Shown: piece after piece, positions 8,591 through 17,959 of the stretch
Numbering within the stretch: the first letter of the stretch is position 1
Layout of the letters: every line of letters begins with the position of its first letter
Assembly (NCBI GenBank): GCA_913041905.1
Contig: CAJWJQ010000003.1
Coordinates: 1 to 47,780 of the forward strand
Length of the DNA: 47,780 nt
Reading direction: 5' to 3'
From: GCA-2718845 sp913041905
GTDB lineage: Bacteria > Pseudomonadota > Gammaproteobacteria > GCA-002705445 > GCA-002716945
Position numbers and translations under genes: made by a program
The notes under the pieces: model-generated
Told to the model about the DNA's origin: nothing
What the model saw: only the letters and a program-made list of their open reading frames with translations
Databases searched by the model: none

Positions 8591-9121
8591 TTATTCTTTT
8601 GCTAAAATAATTAGATCACATACATCTCTAACTGCACCATACCCACCTTTTCTTGGTGTTACCCAATGAGCATGACTAGATAAATTATTATAATTGGCAT
8701 TTGGAACAGTTATAGCTAACCCAACTTCTTTCATCAATGGTATGTCTACGATATCGTCCCCTACAAAACATACATCTTTTAGATTAAATTTTTGTGCAAA
8801 AGTATTATGGAATTCCTTAAGTTTATCTTTTGAGTTTTGAATAATTCTTTTACAGCCTAAGTCATTTCCCCTATGGTCTACAGCTTTTGAGTATCTCCCA
8901 CTAATTATAGCTATTTCAATACCAATATTTTTAAGTAACATCATACCATGGCCGTCTTGAGCATAAAATTTTTTTGACTCAATATTATCTTCGGAGATAT
9001 AAATACCTCCATCACTTAATACTCCGTCAACGTCTAAAATTAATAATTTTATATTTTTAGCTTTTTTTATAATTTCTTCGTCAATTGAATTCATATAATT
9101 TACATAATCCTTATATATCAT
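8591..9121 (-). CDS. kdsC: 3-deoxy-D-manno-octulosonate 8-phosphate phosphatase
   Basis: HAD-superfamily phosphatase that releases Kdo from Kdo-8-phosphate for LPS inner core synthesis. 176 residues; the catalytic pair Asp30 and Asp32 is in LILDVDGVLSDGGIY, with FVGDDIVDIPLM providing the later acidic motif. Its ATG shares one base with the kdsD stop (TAATG) and it ends one base before the lptC start codon, so it is part of a tight kdsD-kdsC-lptC-lptB unit. Confidence 0.95.
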   Translation of the reverse strand: MIYKDYVNYMNSIDEEIIKKAKNIKLLILDVDGVLSDGGIYISEDNIESKKFYAQDGHGMMLLKNIGIEIAIISGRYSKAVDHRGNDLGCKRIIQNSKDKLKEFHNTFAQKFNLKDVCFVGDDIVDIPLMKEVGLAITVPNANYNNLSSHAHWVTPRKGGYGAVRDVCDLIILAKE

Positions 9122-10089
9122 TATTCTATACCCGCCTTAAGTATTTGATTGAGGGTTAAAAGACCAGATAATGTTTTGTTTTTATTTTTAACTATCAAGC
9201 ATGTTATTTCTCTTTCCTCCATAATATTAAGTGCTTCTGCAGCAAGAATATCAGTTGTTACAGTAATTGGATTTTTACTCATAACATTTTTAAGAATTAA
9301 ACTCCTTACGTCTCCAAATTTTTTTAGTGTTCTTCTTAAATCCCCATCAGTAAATATGCCAGTAACTTTTTTATCTTTATTGAGTGCTATTACAACTCCA
9401 TAATTATATTTACCAATCACATTGATTGCTTTAGTTAGTTTTGACATCTCATCAATAACTGGCATTTTTGTTTTAAACATTATATCAACAGATTTTTTTA
9501 ACAACCTTTTACCTATCTCTCCCTGAGGGTGAGATTTTGCAAAATCTTTCGAAGTAAATCCCCGGCATTCTAATAAAGTTATAGCGAGTGCGTCAGATAT
9601 ACCTATAGCAGTTATAACACTAGATGTAGGAGTAAGATTTAAAGGACATGCTTCAACATTCACCCCAGAATCTATCACAATGTCTGATGATTTAGATAGG
9701 GTTGATAATTTAGAGCCTGTTATTGTGATGATAGTAATCTTTAACAATTTTAACAGAGGAAGCATAAACATTAATTCTTTAGTTTCTCCTGAATTTGAAT
9801 AAAAAATTACTATATCATTTTTAGTTATTGCCCCCATATCCCCATGAAGTGCATCGGCCGCATGCATAAATATTGACGGAGTTCCGGTACTTGATAGGGT
9901 GGCAGCTGCTTTAGCAGCTATATGACCAGATTTACCCAGCCCTATTGTTACAACTTTTCCTTTGCAGAATAATATAGAGTCACATGCCTTTATAAATTCT
10001 TTATTTATTTTATCTGCAATTCTTATTAGAGACTTACCTTCAGATTTTATAACTTTTTTTGCTATTAGAATTTTATTTATTTTTTTCAT
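9121..10089 (-). CDS. kdsD: D-arabinose 5-phosphate isomerase
   Basis: Converts ribulose 5-phosphate to arabinose 5-phosphate, the precursor of Kdo. 322 residues: an N-terminal SIS domain (GLGKSGHIAAKAAATLSSTG; YSNSGETKE) and two C-terminal CBS domains (about 205-322, including IFTDGDLRRTL). The usual SHPGG loop reads SHPQGEIGKRLL, a mild deviation. It overlaps the antiporter gene upstream by 4 bases and kdsC downstream by one. Confidence 0.95.
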   Translation of the reverse strand: MKKINKILIAKKVIKSEGKSLIRIADKINKEFIKACDSILFCKGKVVTIGLGKSGHIAAKAAATLSSTGTPSIFMHAADALHGDMGAITKNDIVIFYSNSGETKELMFMLPLLKLLKITIITITGSKLSTLSKSSDIVIDSGVNVEACPLNLTPTSSVITAIGISDALAITLLECRGFTSKDFAKSHPQGEIGKRLLKKSVDIMFKTKMPVIDEMSKLTKAINVIGKYNYGVVIALNKDKKVTGIFTDGDLRRTLKKFGDVRSLILKNVMSKNPITVTTDILAAEALNIMEEREITCLIVKNKNKTLSGLLTLNQILKAGIE

Positions 10090-11063
10090 ATACTAAACCC
10101 ATATAAATTCATTTGATAAATTATAAAAGAGGTCAGAAGTATTATGCCCATACTTTTAACAAAGTAGCTATTATAATTTTTAGCAACAATAACTAACGCT
10201 AGTGTTGTCGTAGATATCATAATGATGTCTCTTATGACATCTTTTCTTGTTAAAAGTTCTAATGAGGAAGTATTTAACAAAGTTTCTATTAACCCAATTA
10301 ATCCCATTACGATTGCAATATTAAATATATTTGATCCTAAAATATTGCCAATCACAAAGTCTACATTTTTTTTCCTTATTGATTCCATGCTTGCCGCTAA
10401 TTCAGGTAAACTTGAACCAATGGCAGTTATAGATAAACCCAATACATAATTTGATATACCTATATAGCTTGCAAAGCCACGAGCACCCATTAGAAATAAT
10501 TCAGTACCTGCTAATAGTACGCTAAGACTAAGTGTTAATAGAAATAAAAGATAATAAATATTATCTTTATTTGTCCACACATCTTTCCTTTCTCTTTTCT
10601 TTAAAGATTTTTTATACCATATTACAAATAATAGTAATGACATTAACAAAACCATTGACTCATAAAAATCTATTTTACTATCCCAAAGAATAGGAATAAG
10701 TAGAATTATATAAAAAACTAGATATTTAAAAAAAATTATAGTTTCATGGTTAACGGTATTTTTGACATCATCTTTATTTATTTTTACAAACAGTAAACTT
10801 AACGCAAACACAAATGCTATATTCGATATATTTGAACCTAACGCATTACCTATAGCAATATTTGATGCAGATTTTATTGTTGATAATATTGTGATAAATA
10901 TTTCAGGGCTTGATGTAGCTAGACCTATAAATATAAAGCTTGATATAAAATGAGAAATATTCAGATTGGCTGATAAGCGCCCCGTATAAGAGACCAATAA
11001 ATTTGCGCCTAAACCTATTAATACAATACCAAGAAAAAACTGCAAAAAGATAATGCTAGACAT
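10086..11063 (-). CDS. Calcium/sodium antiporter of the CaCA family (YrbG-like)
   Basis: Polytopic inner-membrane cation exchanger of 325 residues with two inverted repeats of about five membrane segments each. The alpha-repeat motifs are ATSSPEIFITI with GNALGSNISN in the first half, and GSSLPELAASM with GNILGSNIFN in the second; the acidic residues that bind cations are present in both. Position upstream of kdsD matches yrbG of Escherichia coli. The transported ion is inferred from family only. Confidence 0.9.
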   Translation of the reverse strand: MSSIIFLQFFLGIVLIGLGANLLVSYTGRLSANLNISHFISSFIFIGLATSSPEIFITILSTIKSASNIAIGNALGSNISNIAFVFALSLLFVKINKDDVKNTVNHETIIFFKYLVFYIILLIPILWDSKIDFYESMVLLMSLLLFVIWYKKSLKKRERKDVWTNKDNIYYLLFLLTLSLSVLLAGTELFLMGARGFASYIGISNYVLGLSITAIGSSLPELAASMESIRKKNVDFVIGNILGSNIFNIAIVMGLIGLIETLLNTSSLELLTRKDVIRDIIMISTTTLALVIVAKNYNSYFVKSMGIILLTSFIIYQMNLYGFSI

Positions 11064-11083
11064 AAAAGAAACTTATATGAAGT

Positions 11084-11830
11084 TTAATAGTCCACCTCTT
11101 GAACGTCTATCTCAAATTCTTCGGCATTTTCACCATCCCTAACTAGAGACTCTCTCCTTTGTAGATACGACTCTCTTATAAATATATATTTATCTTTAGC
11201 AGCAGCATCCAAAATTTTTGTCGCTCTAAGTAGTTTTGCACGTGCATCTACAGCATCTATTGCTTGCAAACCCTGTCTTTCCTCATGATGAAGTTGTTCA
11301 ACTGGAGACATCTCATAGTCTACAAGAAGGCTAGGACCATCCCTAAAAGATGAAGGACCTAAAAATGGTAAAACTAAATAGGGACCATTCGGTATTCCCC
11401 AAAAGCCTAAAGTTTGACCAAAATCCTCTTTATTTTTTTTAAGACCCATAGGAGTTGCTACATCAAATATACCAAAAATACCCAGCGTACTATTTATGGC
11501 AAATCTTGCCGTATCATGGGTTGCTTGACCAAATTTTAATTGCAATACATCGTTAGCAATTGTACTAATTTCACCAATATTGCTGAAAAAATTTGAAACA
11601 CCCGTTTCAACTGGATCTGGAGTGATATATTTATAACCTTCAGCAACAGGTTTAAAAATATTTTCATCAACTACCTCGTTAAATTCAAATATTGCTCTAT
11701 TTATAGGCTCTAATGGGTCATTTTCTTCTGCTCGTATATCTGCAGAGGCAAATAAAAATGCTAGGGTAATAATAACCGAAAATATAACGTTTACCTTATT
11801 TAGCGAGTATTTTGTCCCAGTATTTGACAT
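11084..11830 (-). CDS. mlaA: MlaA/VacJ family outer-membrane phospholipid-trafficking protein, without lipobox
   Basis: VacJ-family protein of 248 residues. The core is recognisable from NDPLEPINRAIFEFNE and from GFWGIPNGPYLVLPFLGPSSFRDG. MlaA of Escherichia coli is a lipoprotein; here the N-terminal hydrophobic stretch (about 14-30, ending ASADIRAEE) has no cysteine, so signal peptidase I cleavage and no lipidation are predicted. It is transcribed away from mlaC across 54 bases. The two together suggest retrograde or anterograde phospholipid movement between the membranes. Confidence 0.92.
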   Translation of the reverse strand: MSNTGTKYSLNKVNVIFSVIITLAFLFASADIRAEENDPLEPINRAIFEFNEVVDENIFKPVAEGYKYITPDPVETGVSNFFSNIGEISTIANDVLQLKFGQATHDTARFAINSTLGIFGIFDVATPMGLKKNKEDFGQTLGFWGIPNGPYLVLPFLGPSSFRDGPSLLVDYEMSPVEQLHHEERQGLQAIDAVDARAKLLRATKILDAAAKDKYIFIRESYLQRRESLVRDGENAEEFEIDVQEVDY

Positions 11831-11884
11831 AATAGTATTTTGTTTAGTGGATAATTTTAATATAATTTATATTAACATAAAATA
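11831..11884. promoter_or_regulatory. Divergent mlaA/mlaC promoter region
   Basis: The 54-base spacer between two divergent starts is almost only A and T. On the plus strand a perfect TATAAT occurs at 11861-11866, placing a start site near 11873, about 12 bases before the mlaC ATG. The -35 region is poor (TTTTGT near 11838). No separate element for mlaA could be fixed. Confidence 0.5.
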
Positions 11885-12481
11885 ATGAAAATTTTTAAAC
11901 ACATAATTGGCTTTTTGTTAATCATACCACTGTTAACATTTGGCTCTACAGATACAACGCCAGATGGTTTTTTAAGGGATAGCGTTAAAGAAGTATCATT
12001 GTTTATCAACGAGAATAAAGAACAATTAGATAAAGACGATACTTTTCTTAGAGATAAGATGAATCAAATAGTAATACCTAAACTAAATATTTTATTAATG
12101 TCTAAGATTGTTCTAGGAAAAAAGAATTGGGTGTCAAGTAGCAGCGATCAGAAGAAACAATTTCAAGAAGCATTTAAAGGGTTAATGGTGAGAACGTATA
12201 TGAAGTCTTTGACTACATTTGATGGAGAAAAAATGCAATTTTTGCCATACAAGCCAGGAAAAAGAGCAGATGTAGCAAAAGTAAAATCTGTTTATTTGCT
12301 TTCAGAAGGAGAGTTGCCGGTAAACTACAGGCTAAAATTAAACGATGCCAAGGAATGGAGGGTTTTCGATATTATAATTGACGGAGTTAGTTTGTTAAAG
12401 AACTATAGATCGGATTTTAGAGACCACATTGAAAGAGATGGTATTGATTCACTTATCAGCGAATTAAAAGCAAAAAAATAA
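11885..12481 (+). CDS. mlaC: MlaC/Ttg2D/HpnM-family periplasmic lipid-binding protein
   Basis: Soluble periplasmic lipid shuttle of 198 residues with an N-terminal signal peptide (about 1-20, MKIFKHIIGFLLIIPLLTFG). Family features include VIPKLNILLMSKIVLGKKNW, KKQFQEAFKGLMVRTY and the C-terminal WRVFDIIIDGVSLLKNYRSDF. HpnM of hopanoid gene clusters belongs to the same family and pairs with an RND protein, as here, where a large RND exporter converges 7 bases downstream. mlaF, mlaE, mlaD and mlaB are not in the window. Confidence 0.92.
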   Translation: MKIFKHIIGFLLIIPLLTFGSTDTTPDGFLRDSVKEVSLFINENKEQLDKDDTFLRDKMNQIVIPKLNILLMSKIVLGKKNWVSSSSDQKKQFQEAFKGLMVRTYMKSLTTFDGEKMQFLPYKPGKRADVAKVKSVYLLSEGELPVNYRLKLNDAKEWRVFDIIIDGVSLLKNYRSDFRDHIERDGIDSLISELKAKK

Positions 12482-12488
12482 ATTCTAA

Positions 12489-14954
12489 TCAAAAAGGTCT
12501 AAAGCTTAAGATAAGCTTTGGAAGCAACGTCAATACTGCAAGTAAAGCTATCATCATTGCAAGACCAATTAGTAAACCAAATATAATAGTTGGAATAAAG
12601 TTAGATAAAACTAAAATTGAAAAACCAAATATAATAGTAATGCTTGTAAAAAATATTGCTCTTCCAATGCTATCATGTGAATTATATAATGCTGTTTCAT
12701 AATTTTTGGTTAAGTAAAATTCTTCACGAAATCTATATATATAATGTATGCTATTGTCAACCGCTATACCGATTGTAATTGCAGCAATTGTAATTGTCAT
12801 CATATCTAATGGTAATTTAATTAAGCCCATTAAACCTAATACAAAAGTTGCTGCGAGTAAATTTGGAATGATTCCAATAAATGACAGTAAAGCTGATTTA
12901 AATAAAATCATAAACATAATAGTTATACCCAACATTACAAACCCTAAAGATAATATTTGTGACTCAAATAAACTTTGAAGCATATTGTTATACAATATAA
13001 GTATACCAGTTAAAAAATATGATTCTTTTTTAAAACCTAGTTGATGCTCTATATCATAATTGATTTTTTTGATTAACTCATTTCTTCTTAAATCGTCTTT
13101 TGAATCTAAAACTCTAACACTTATTCTTGCCTCATTGTTTTCAATTGAAACATACGGGTTTACAGCCATTTCTTTAATTTCATCAGGAGCTCTTTTATAT
13201 AATAAAGCCATTTCTAAACTATCAAGCTTATTGTCATCATTAATTTTTTCAGCAACACGAATAGTAGAAACTAGCGATAGTACTTTTCCAATTTCAGGCA
13301 AACCATCCAAATAGTCATGTATCAACTTTATCTTGTCTACCTTCCTTACTTTAAACCATTCAGAGTCTGATGGCTCTTCATCATCAAGCAGGTCATTTCC
13401 AAAATCATCTTCCTCAATTAAATATTTTGATTTTTCTTCAAATTTTATTATTATATCTAAAGGAGTTGTGCCACCTAATTTGTCATCAATTTGTTTCATC
13501 CCTTTATAGATCTCTGTATTACTCTTAAAATAATTTATAAAACTATTTTCAACTCTTAATTGTGAAACACCAAAAAGCGTTATTAGCAAAAGAGATAAAC
13601 TAAGACCAATAACATAGCGACCATTATTAATAGTAAAGTTGGCAAGGCTTTTTGTAAATTTAAATTCTTTATTTTCGTTGTTATTTTGTGTTACTTCCTT
13701 TTTTAATAAACATAAAATACAAGGCAGAAGTAAAAAAGAAGTGAGAAAAGTAACACTTAAACCTAATATCATCATATATCCAAAATCTATCACAGGTTTA
13801 ATATCGCTAAAAACTAATGACGCAAAAGCAACTATGGTTGTTAAAGCTGTGTAAAGACAAGGCCACACCATTTTTTCAGTTGTAAGACAAACTAATTTAT
13901 ATTGAGTAACAGATGAAAGTTGACACAATTGTTTATAGCGCACTATGAGATGTATATTCATTGAAAGAGTTAAAATCAACATTAAGGATATAAAATTAGA
14001 AGATATTACAGTAACCTGCCAATTCATTAATCCTAATAAACCTATCATAATAATGACCGCGTAAGCGCAACTTAGCAAAGGAAGGATAACCCATTTTAAA
14101 TTTCTAAAAATTATTATTAAGGTCGTAACAATAAATATAAAAACACCAACACCAAAATTAATTAAATCACTCTTTACATATCCAATCATATCATCCGCAA
14201 TCATTGGGATTCCTCCCATTCTAATTTCTACATCATGATCATTCTCAAAATTAGTTTTAATTAATCGGATGTTTATTAACATGTTATGCATATTTTCATC
14301 ATGCATATATTTTAGTTGTTCATATTCTTTTTTAACCTTTTCAAGATACACTGATTCTTCTTCAGACATTTCATCTTGTAATTCTTTAGTAATAAGACTT
14401 GTCTTTATCTTACTTAACTCTGTTAATTCTTTATTATTTTTAAATGTGACTTGTAAAGCAGTTGTTTCCCCATCTTCGCTAATAATTAAATTTTTATAAA
14501 TAGGACTGCTAAGAATCTCTTCCTCAGCTTTTTCAACATCAACTTCTTTTGACAATATATTTGGTACATTATTAACTAATTCAACGATAGGAATATCAGA
14601 GCTCTCAACCAAAGGAACATCTACAAGTGATATAATTGAATTTACCCCATTAATTTTAAGTAGTTTAGATTTTAATTTTTTTATTAAACTTAAATTTTTA
14701 TCATCAAATACTGACCCAGTTTTAGGCGTGTAAGTTAAAACTATAAATTCTTTTGTTTCATATCTTTCGACAGTATCTCTATACAACATTAAGTCTTTAT
14801 CATTTTCGAGTATCAGAGAATCTGCTGATGCATCAAGTTTAAAGTTGGTTATAAATAATGACATTACAGCTAGCACTATCATTAAAGATACTATGACTTT
14901 TTTTGGATTATTTAATATTTGATTGAAATATAACTTTGAAATAATTTTATTCAT
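12489..14954 (-). CDS. RND/MMPL-superfamily exporter, HpnN-like, probably lipid-related
   Basis: Large inner-membrane protein of 821 residues built as two repeats: a membrane segment near 18-36, a periplasmic loop, then about five segments (roughly 260-420); again a segment near 450, a loop, and a final cluster (roughly 670-820). The MMPL-type motif AITIGIAVDNSIHYIYRFREE is in the last cluster. It is not a tripartite drug pump of the AcrB type, which is near 1000 residues and has partner genes. Proximity to mlaC and mlaA suggests transport of lipids between membranes, as proposed for HpnN. Substrate unknown. Confidence 0.82.
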   Translation of the reverse strand: MNKIISKLYFNQILNNPKKVIVSLMIVLAVMSLFITNFKLDASADSLILENDKDLMLYRDTVERYETKEFIVLTYTPKTGSVFDDKNLSLIKKLKSKLLKINGVNSIISLVDVPLVESSDIPIVELVNNVPNILSKEVDVEKAEEEILSSPIYKNLIISEDGETTALQVTFKNNKELTELSKIKTSLITKELQDEMSEEESVYLEKVKKEYEQLKYMHDENMHNMLINIRLIKTNFENDHDVEIRMGGIPMIADDMIGYVKSDLINFGVGVFIFIVTTLIIIFRNLKWVILPLLSCAYAVIIMIGLLGLMNWQVTVISSNFISLMLILTLSMNIHLIVRYKQLCQLSSVTQYKLVCLTTEKMVWPCLYTALTTIVAFASLVFSDIKPVIDFGYMMILGLSVTFLTSFLLLPCILCLLKKEVTQNNNENKEFKFTKSLANFTINNGRYVIGLSLSLLLITLFGVSQLRVENSFINYFKSNTEIYKGMKQIDDKLGGTTPLDIIIKFEEKSKYLIEEDDFGNDLLDDEEPSDSEWFKVRKVDKIKLIHDYLDGLPEIGKVLSLVSTIRVAEKINDDNKLDSLEMALLYKRAPDEIKEMAVNPYVSIENNEARISVRVLDSKDDLRRNELIKKINYDIEHQLGFKKESYFLTGILILYNNMLQSLFESQILSLGFVMLGITIMFMILFKSALLSFIGIIPNLLAATFVLGLMGLIKLPLDMMTITIAAITIGIAVDNSIHYIYRFREEFYLTKNYETALYNSHDSIGRAIFFTSITIIFGFSILVLSNFIPTIIFGLLIGLAMMIALLAVLTLLPKLILSFRPF
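12496..12519 (-). terminator. Possible terminator at the end of the RND gene
   Basis: A perfect 8-base inverted repeat AAAGCTTA-AGA-TAAGCTTT at 12501-12519 lies in the last codons of the RND gene. Read on the minus strand it is followed after five bases by TTTTT, giving a weak intrinsic-terminator look near the convergent mlaC stop. Confidence 0.35.
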
Positions 14955-15013
14955 GGCATTATTCTCTATAAGATTTTAGAATATCGAATCAAAGAAGTAT
15001 TTAAAAGACAAAT

Positions 15014-16276
15014 ATGGATAAATTAATAATTAAGGGTATGAAACCCATAAAAGGCGAGGTATCAGTTTCAGGCGCAAAGAATGCTGTCTTGCCAATGCTG
15101 TGCGCCTCTGTAATGGTATCAGAGGGCTGCGTTACTATAAAAAATGTCCCACATCTTCATGATGTTACCACTACTGTCAGATTACTTAACCAAATGGGAG
15201 TAACTATAACCATGGATGAAGAAATGAATATAGAGCTTGATACATCCACAATGGATAATTTTTATGCGCCGTATGATTTAGTCAAAACCATGAGAGCATC
15301 TATATTGGTCTTAGGTCCGCTTCTTGCTAAATTTGGTTCTGCTAAGGTGTCTTTGCCTGGAGGTTGTGCGATTGGAACTAGGCCAGTTGAGATGCATCTT
15401 AATGCTCTTGCTAAGATGGGTGCAAAAATTGATATAAACAATGGATATATAAGCGCCAGCTGCAACCAACTAATTGGATCGGATATTACTTTCCCCCAAA
15501 TCACGGTTACGGGTACTGAAAATTTATTAATGGCATCAAGTCTTGCAAAGGGGAAAACTGTTATATCTAATGCGGCAAAAGAACCTGAAGTTGTAGATTT
15601 GGCTAACTTTTTAAACCTTATGGGAGCATCAATCAAGGGAGCGGGTACAGATGTTATTGAAGTTGAAGGCGTTGATACATTAAAAGGCATAGCATATAGT
15701 GCTTTGCCTGATAGAATTGAAGCAGGCACTTTTCTTGTAGCGGCAGCTATTACCAGAGGGAAAATAACTATTAAAAATGCAATTCCATCTCATGTTGAAA
15801 TAGTTATAGAAAAGTTAAAAGAAGCAGGAGCTGAAATTACCACAACTGAATCTACAATATCTTTAGATATGAAAGGAAATAGACCGAGGTCTGTAAATAT
15901 TGAGACAGGACCTTATCCTTTATTTCCAACTGATATGCAAGCACAATTAACAGCTTTAAATTCAATAGCATCCGGAATGAGCACTATAAAAGAAAATATT
16001 TTTGAAAATCGCTTTATGCACGTTCAGGAAATGTCTAGAATGGGGGCAGATATTAAACTGAATAACAATTGCGCTATAGTGACAGGGAGGACAGAATTAG
16101 TAGGAGCCTCAGTTATGGCCACAGATTTGAGAGCATCTGCTAGTTTAATTTTAGCAGGCCTTGCTGCCAAAGGAGTAACCGAAGTTGAAAGAATATACCA
16201 TATCGATAGAGGGTATGATTGTATAGAAGAAAAGCTGAGACAATTAGGCGCAGACATATTAAGAATGCCAATGTAA
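15014..16276 (+). CDS. murA: UDP-N-acetylglucosamine 1-carboxyvinyltransferase
   Basis: First committed enzyme of peptidoglycan synthesis: transfers enolpyruvate from PEP to UDP-GlcNAc. 420 residues, two inside-out alpha/beta repeats. Substrate-binding SGAKNAVLPML is at 19-29 and the catalytic Cys118 is in LPGGCAIGTRPVEMHL, so it is of the fosfomycin-sensitive type. It starts 59 bases from the divergent RND gene and is followed by hisG after 6 bases. It consumes the product chain made by GlmM (35477). Confidence 0.97.
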   Translation: MDKLIIKGMKPIKGEVSVSGAKNAVLPMLCASVMVSEGCVTIKNVPHLHDVTTTVRLLNQMGVTITMDEEMNIELDTSTMDNFYAPYDLVKTMRASILVLGPLLAKFGSAKVSLPGGCAIGTRPVEMHLNALAKMGAKIDINNGYISASCNQLIGSDITFPQITVTGTENLLMASSLAKGKTVISNAAKEPEVVDLANFLNLMGASIKGAGTDVIEVEGVDTLKGIAYSALPDRIEAGTFLVAAAITRGKITIKNAIPSHVEIVIEKLKEAGAEITTTESTISLDMKGNRPRSVNIETGPYPLFPTDMQAQLTALNSIASGMSTIKENIFENRFMHVQEMSRMGADIKLNNNCAIVTGRTELVGASVMATDLRASASLILAGLAAKGVTEVERIYHIDRGYDCIEEKLRQLGADILRMPM

Positions 16277-16282
16277 AAATAT

Positions 16283-16894
16283 ATGAAAAAATTATTATTA
16301 GCTATATCAAAAGGAAGAATACTTGAAGAGGCACTTGAGTTATTAGAAAAATTTAATATTAAGTGTTTAGAATCACCTCACGCTTCGAGAAAATTAATTA
16401 TTGAAACCAATTTAAAATTTTTAGACATTATGATTGTTAGAGCTAGTGACGTACCTGTTTATATAGAATCTGGAAAAGTTGATCTTGGCATAGTAGGAAA
16501 AGATACTTTATTAGAAACAAGCGCAAACAGTCATTTAAGATTAAAGGATTTAAATATTGCAGCATGCAAGCTTGTTATAGCGGGAAAAAAAGGAAAAATA
16601 CTAGCAAGTAATATGAAAGTTGCAACAAAATACCCCATGATAACGAAAAAATTTTTTCAGGATAAAGGTTTGCCATGTTCAGTATTAAAATTATATGGAT
16701 CTATTGAATTAGCTGCAGTATTAGGTTTATCAGATGTGATTGTAGATTTAGTAGAAACGGGCCAAACACTCAAAGACAATGGATTGGTAGAGTTGCAATT
16801 AATTGAGAAAATTACATCATTGCTAATTGTTAATAAAACTTCATATAAAATAAATAGACAACATATTGATCATTTCTTGAACAAAATAAATTAA
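16283..16894 (+). CDS. hisG: ATP phosphoribosyltransferase, short form
   Basis: First enzyme of histidine synthesis, joining ATP and PRPP. 203 residues, the short HisG-S form that lacks the C-terminal regulatory domain and needs the HisZ subunit for activity and feedback control. Visible signatures include VRASDVPVYIESGKVDLGIVGKD and the PRPP loop region VDLVETGQTLKDNGL. hisZ is not in the window. It sits between murA and a DAHP synthase gene with 6-7 base spacers. Confidence 0.95.
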   Translation: MKKLLLAISKGRILEEALELLEKFNIKCLESPHASRKLIIETNLKFLDIMIVRASDVPVYIESGKVDLGIVGKDTLLETSANSHLRLKDLNIAACKLVIAGKKGKILASNMKVATKYPMITKKFFQDKGLPCSVLKLYGSIELAAVLGLSDVIVDLVETGQTLKDNGLVELQLIEKITSLLIVNKTSYKINRQHIDHFLNKIN

Positions 16895-16901
16895 ATATAA
16901 A

Positions 16902-17957
16902 ATGACTATAAACAAGAAAACAGATGATCTAAAAATTTCTTCAATGAAGGAATTAGTATCTCCTATTGATATAATTAATGAAATACCAATGACTGAGAAA
17001 GCTACAGAGACGGTTGTAGAATCTAGAAGGCAGATTATTGATATAATTAATAAAAAAGATAATAGATTATTAATGGTGGTAGGACCATGCTCCATTCATG
17101 ATGTTGATGCTGCCACGGAATATGCAAATAGATTATTGTCCATAAAGAATAAAGTATCAAAAAATATATTAATTGTTATGCGAGTTTATTTTGAAAAACC
17201 AAGAACTGTTGTTGGTTGGAAAGGACTTATAAATGACCCTGACTTAGATAATAGTTTTAATATAAATAAAGGAATTAAAATAGCACGTAGTTTATTGTTG
17301 GATTTAGCAGAAAAGGGTATGCCGGCAGGACACGAATATTTGGATTTAATTAGTCCACAATATATTTCAGACTTAATTTGTTGGGGAGCTATTGGCGCTA
17401 GAACTACAGAAAGTCAAAGTCATAGAGAGTTAGCATCAGGATTATCTTGTCCCGTAGGTTTTAAAAATGGAACAGATGGAGGTATACAAATTGCAATTGA
17501 TGCTATAAAAGCTGCCAGTAAACCACATAATTTTTTATCTGTTACGAAAGAAGGAAAGTCAGCAATATTTTCAACTAAAGGTAATCTTGATTGCCATGTA
17601 ATTTTAAGAGGTGGCAAGAATGCTAATTATAAATTTGAAGATGTAGAGAATGTTTCAAAGACACTTGTTAAGAATTCTTTAAATAACAGTATTATGGTAG
17701 ACGCTAGCCATGCAAACAGTCAAAAAGACTATAAGAAGCAAAGAATAGTTATTCAAGATATAGTTAATCAAATCTTAAATGGAAACACTTCTATTTGTGG
17801 TGTTATGTTAGAAAGTAATATTGTTGAAGGAAGACAAGATGTAAACAAGAAAGAAAATCTTGTTTATGGACAAAGCATTACTGATGCATGTATTGGATGG
17901 GATGAAACAGAGTTATTAATTAATAAAATTTCGGAAGCAATTGATAAAAGAACATAG
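16902..17957 (+). CDS. 3-deoxy-7-phosphoheptulonate (DAHP) synthase, class I
   Basis: Condenses PEP and erythrose 4-phosphate in the first step of aromatic amino-acid synthesis. 351 residues of the AroF/G/H type: VVGPCSIHD near 60-68 (with the metal-binding Cys), the PEP/E4P site RVYFEKPRTVVGWKGL, GARTTESQSHRELASGLS and the metal region MVDASHANSQKDYKKQ. Feedback specificity cannot be read with certainty. It is inserted between hisG and hisD, which are usually adjacent, with spacers of 7 and 2 bases, so it should be co-transcribed with the histidine genes. Confidence 0.95.
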   Translation: MTINKKTDDLKISSMKELVSPIDIINEIPMTEKATETVVESRRQIIDIINKKDNRLLMVVGPCSIHDVDAATEYANRLLSIKNKVSKNILIVMRVYFEKPRTVVGWKGLINDPDLDNSFNINKGIKIARSLLLDLAEKGMPAGHEYLDLISPQYISDLICWGAIGARTTESQSHRELASGLSCPVGFKNGTDGGIQIAIDAIKAASKPHNFLSVTKEGKSAIFSTKGNLDCHVILRGGKNANYKFEDVENVSKTLVKNSLNNSIMVDASHANSQKDYKKQRIVIQDIVNQILNGNTSICGVMLESNIVEGRQDVNKKENLVYGQSITDACIGWDETELLINKISEAIDKRT

Positions 17958-17959
17958 AC

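Noticed and set aside
15262..15729. Antisense frame opposite murA
   Set aside because: MurA is complete and unambiguous on the plus strand; the antisense product has no recognisable motif.
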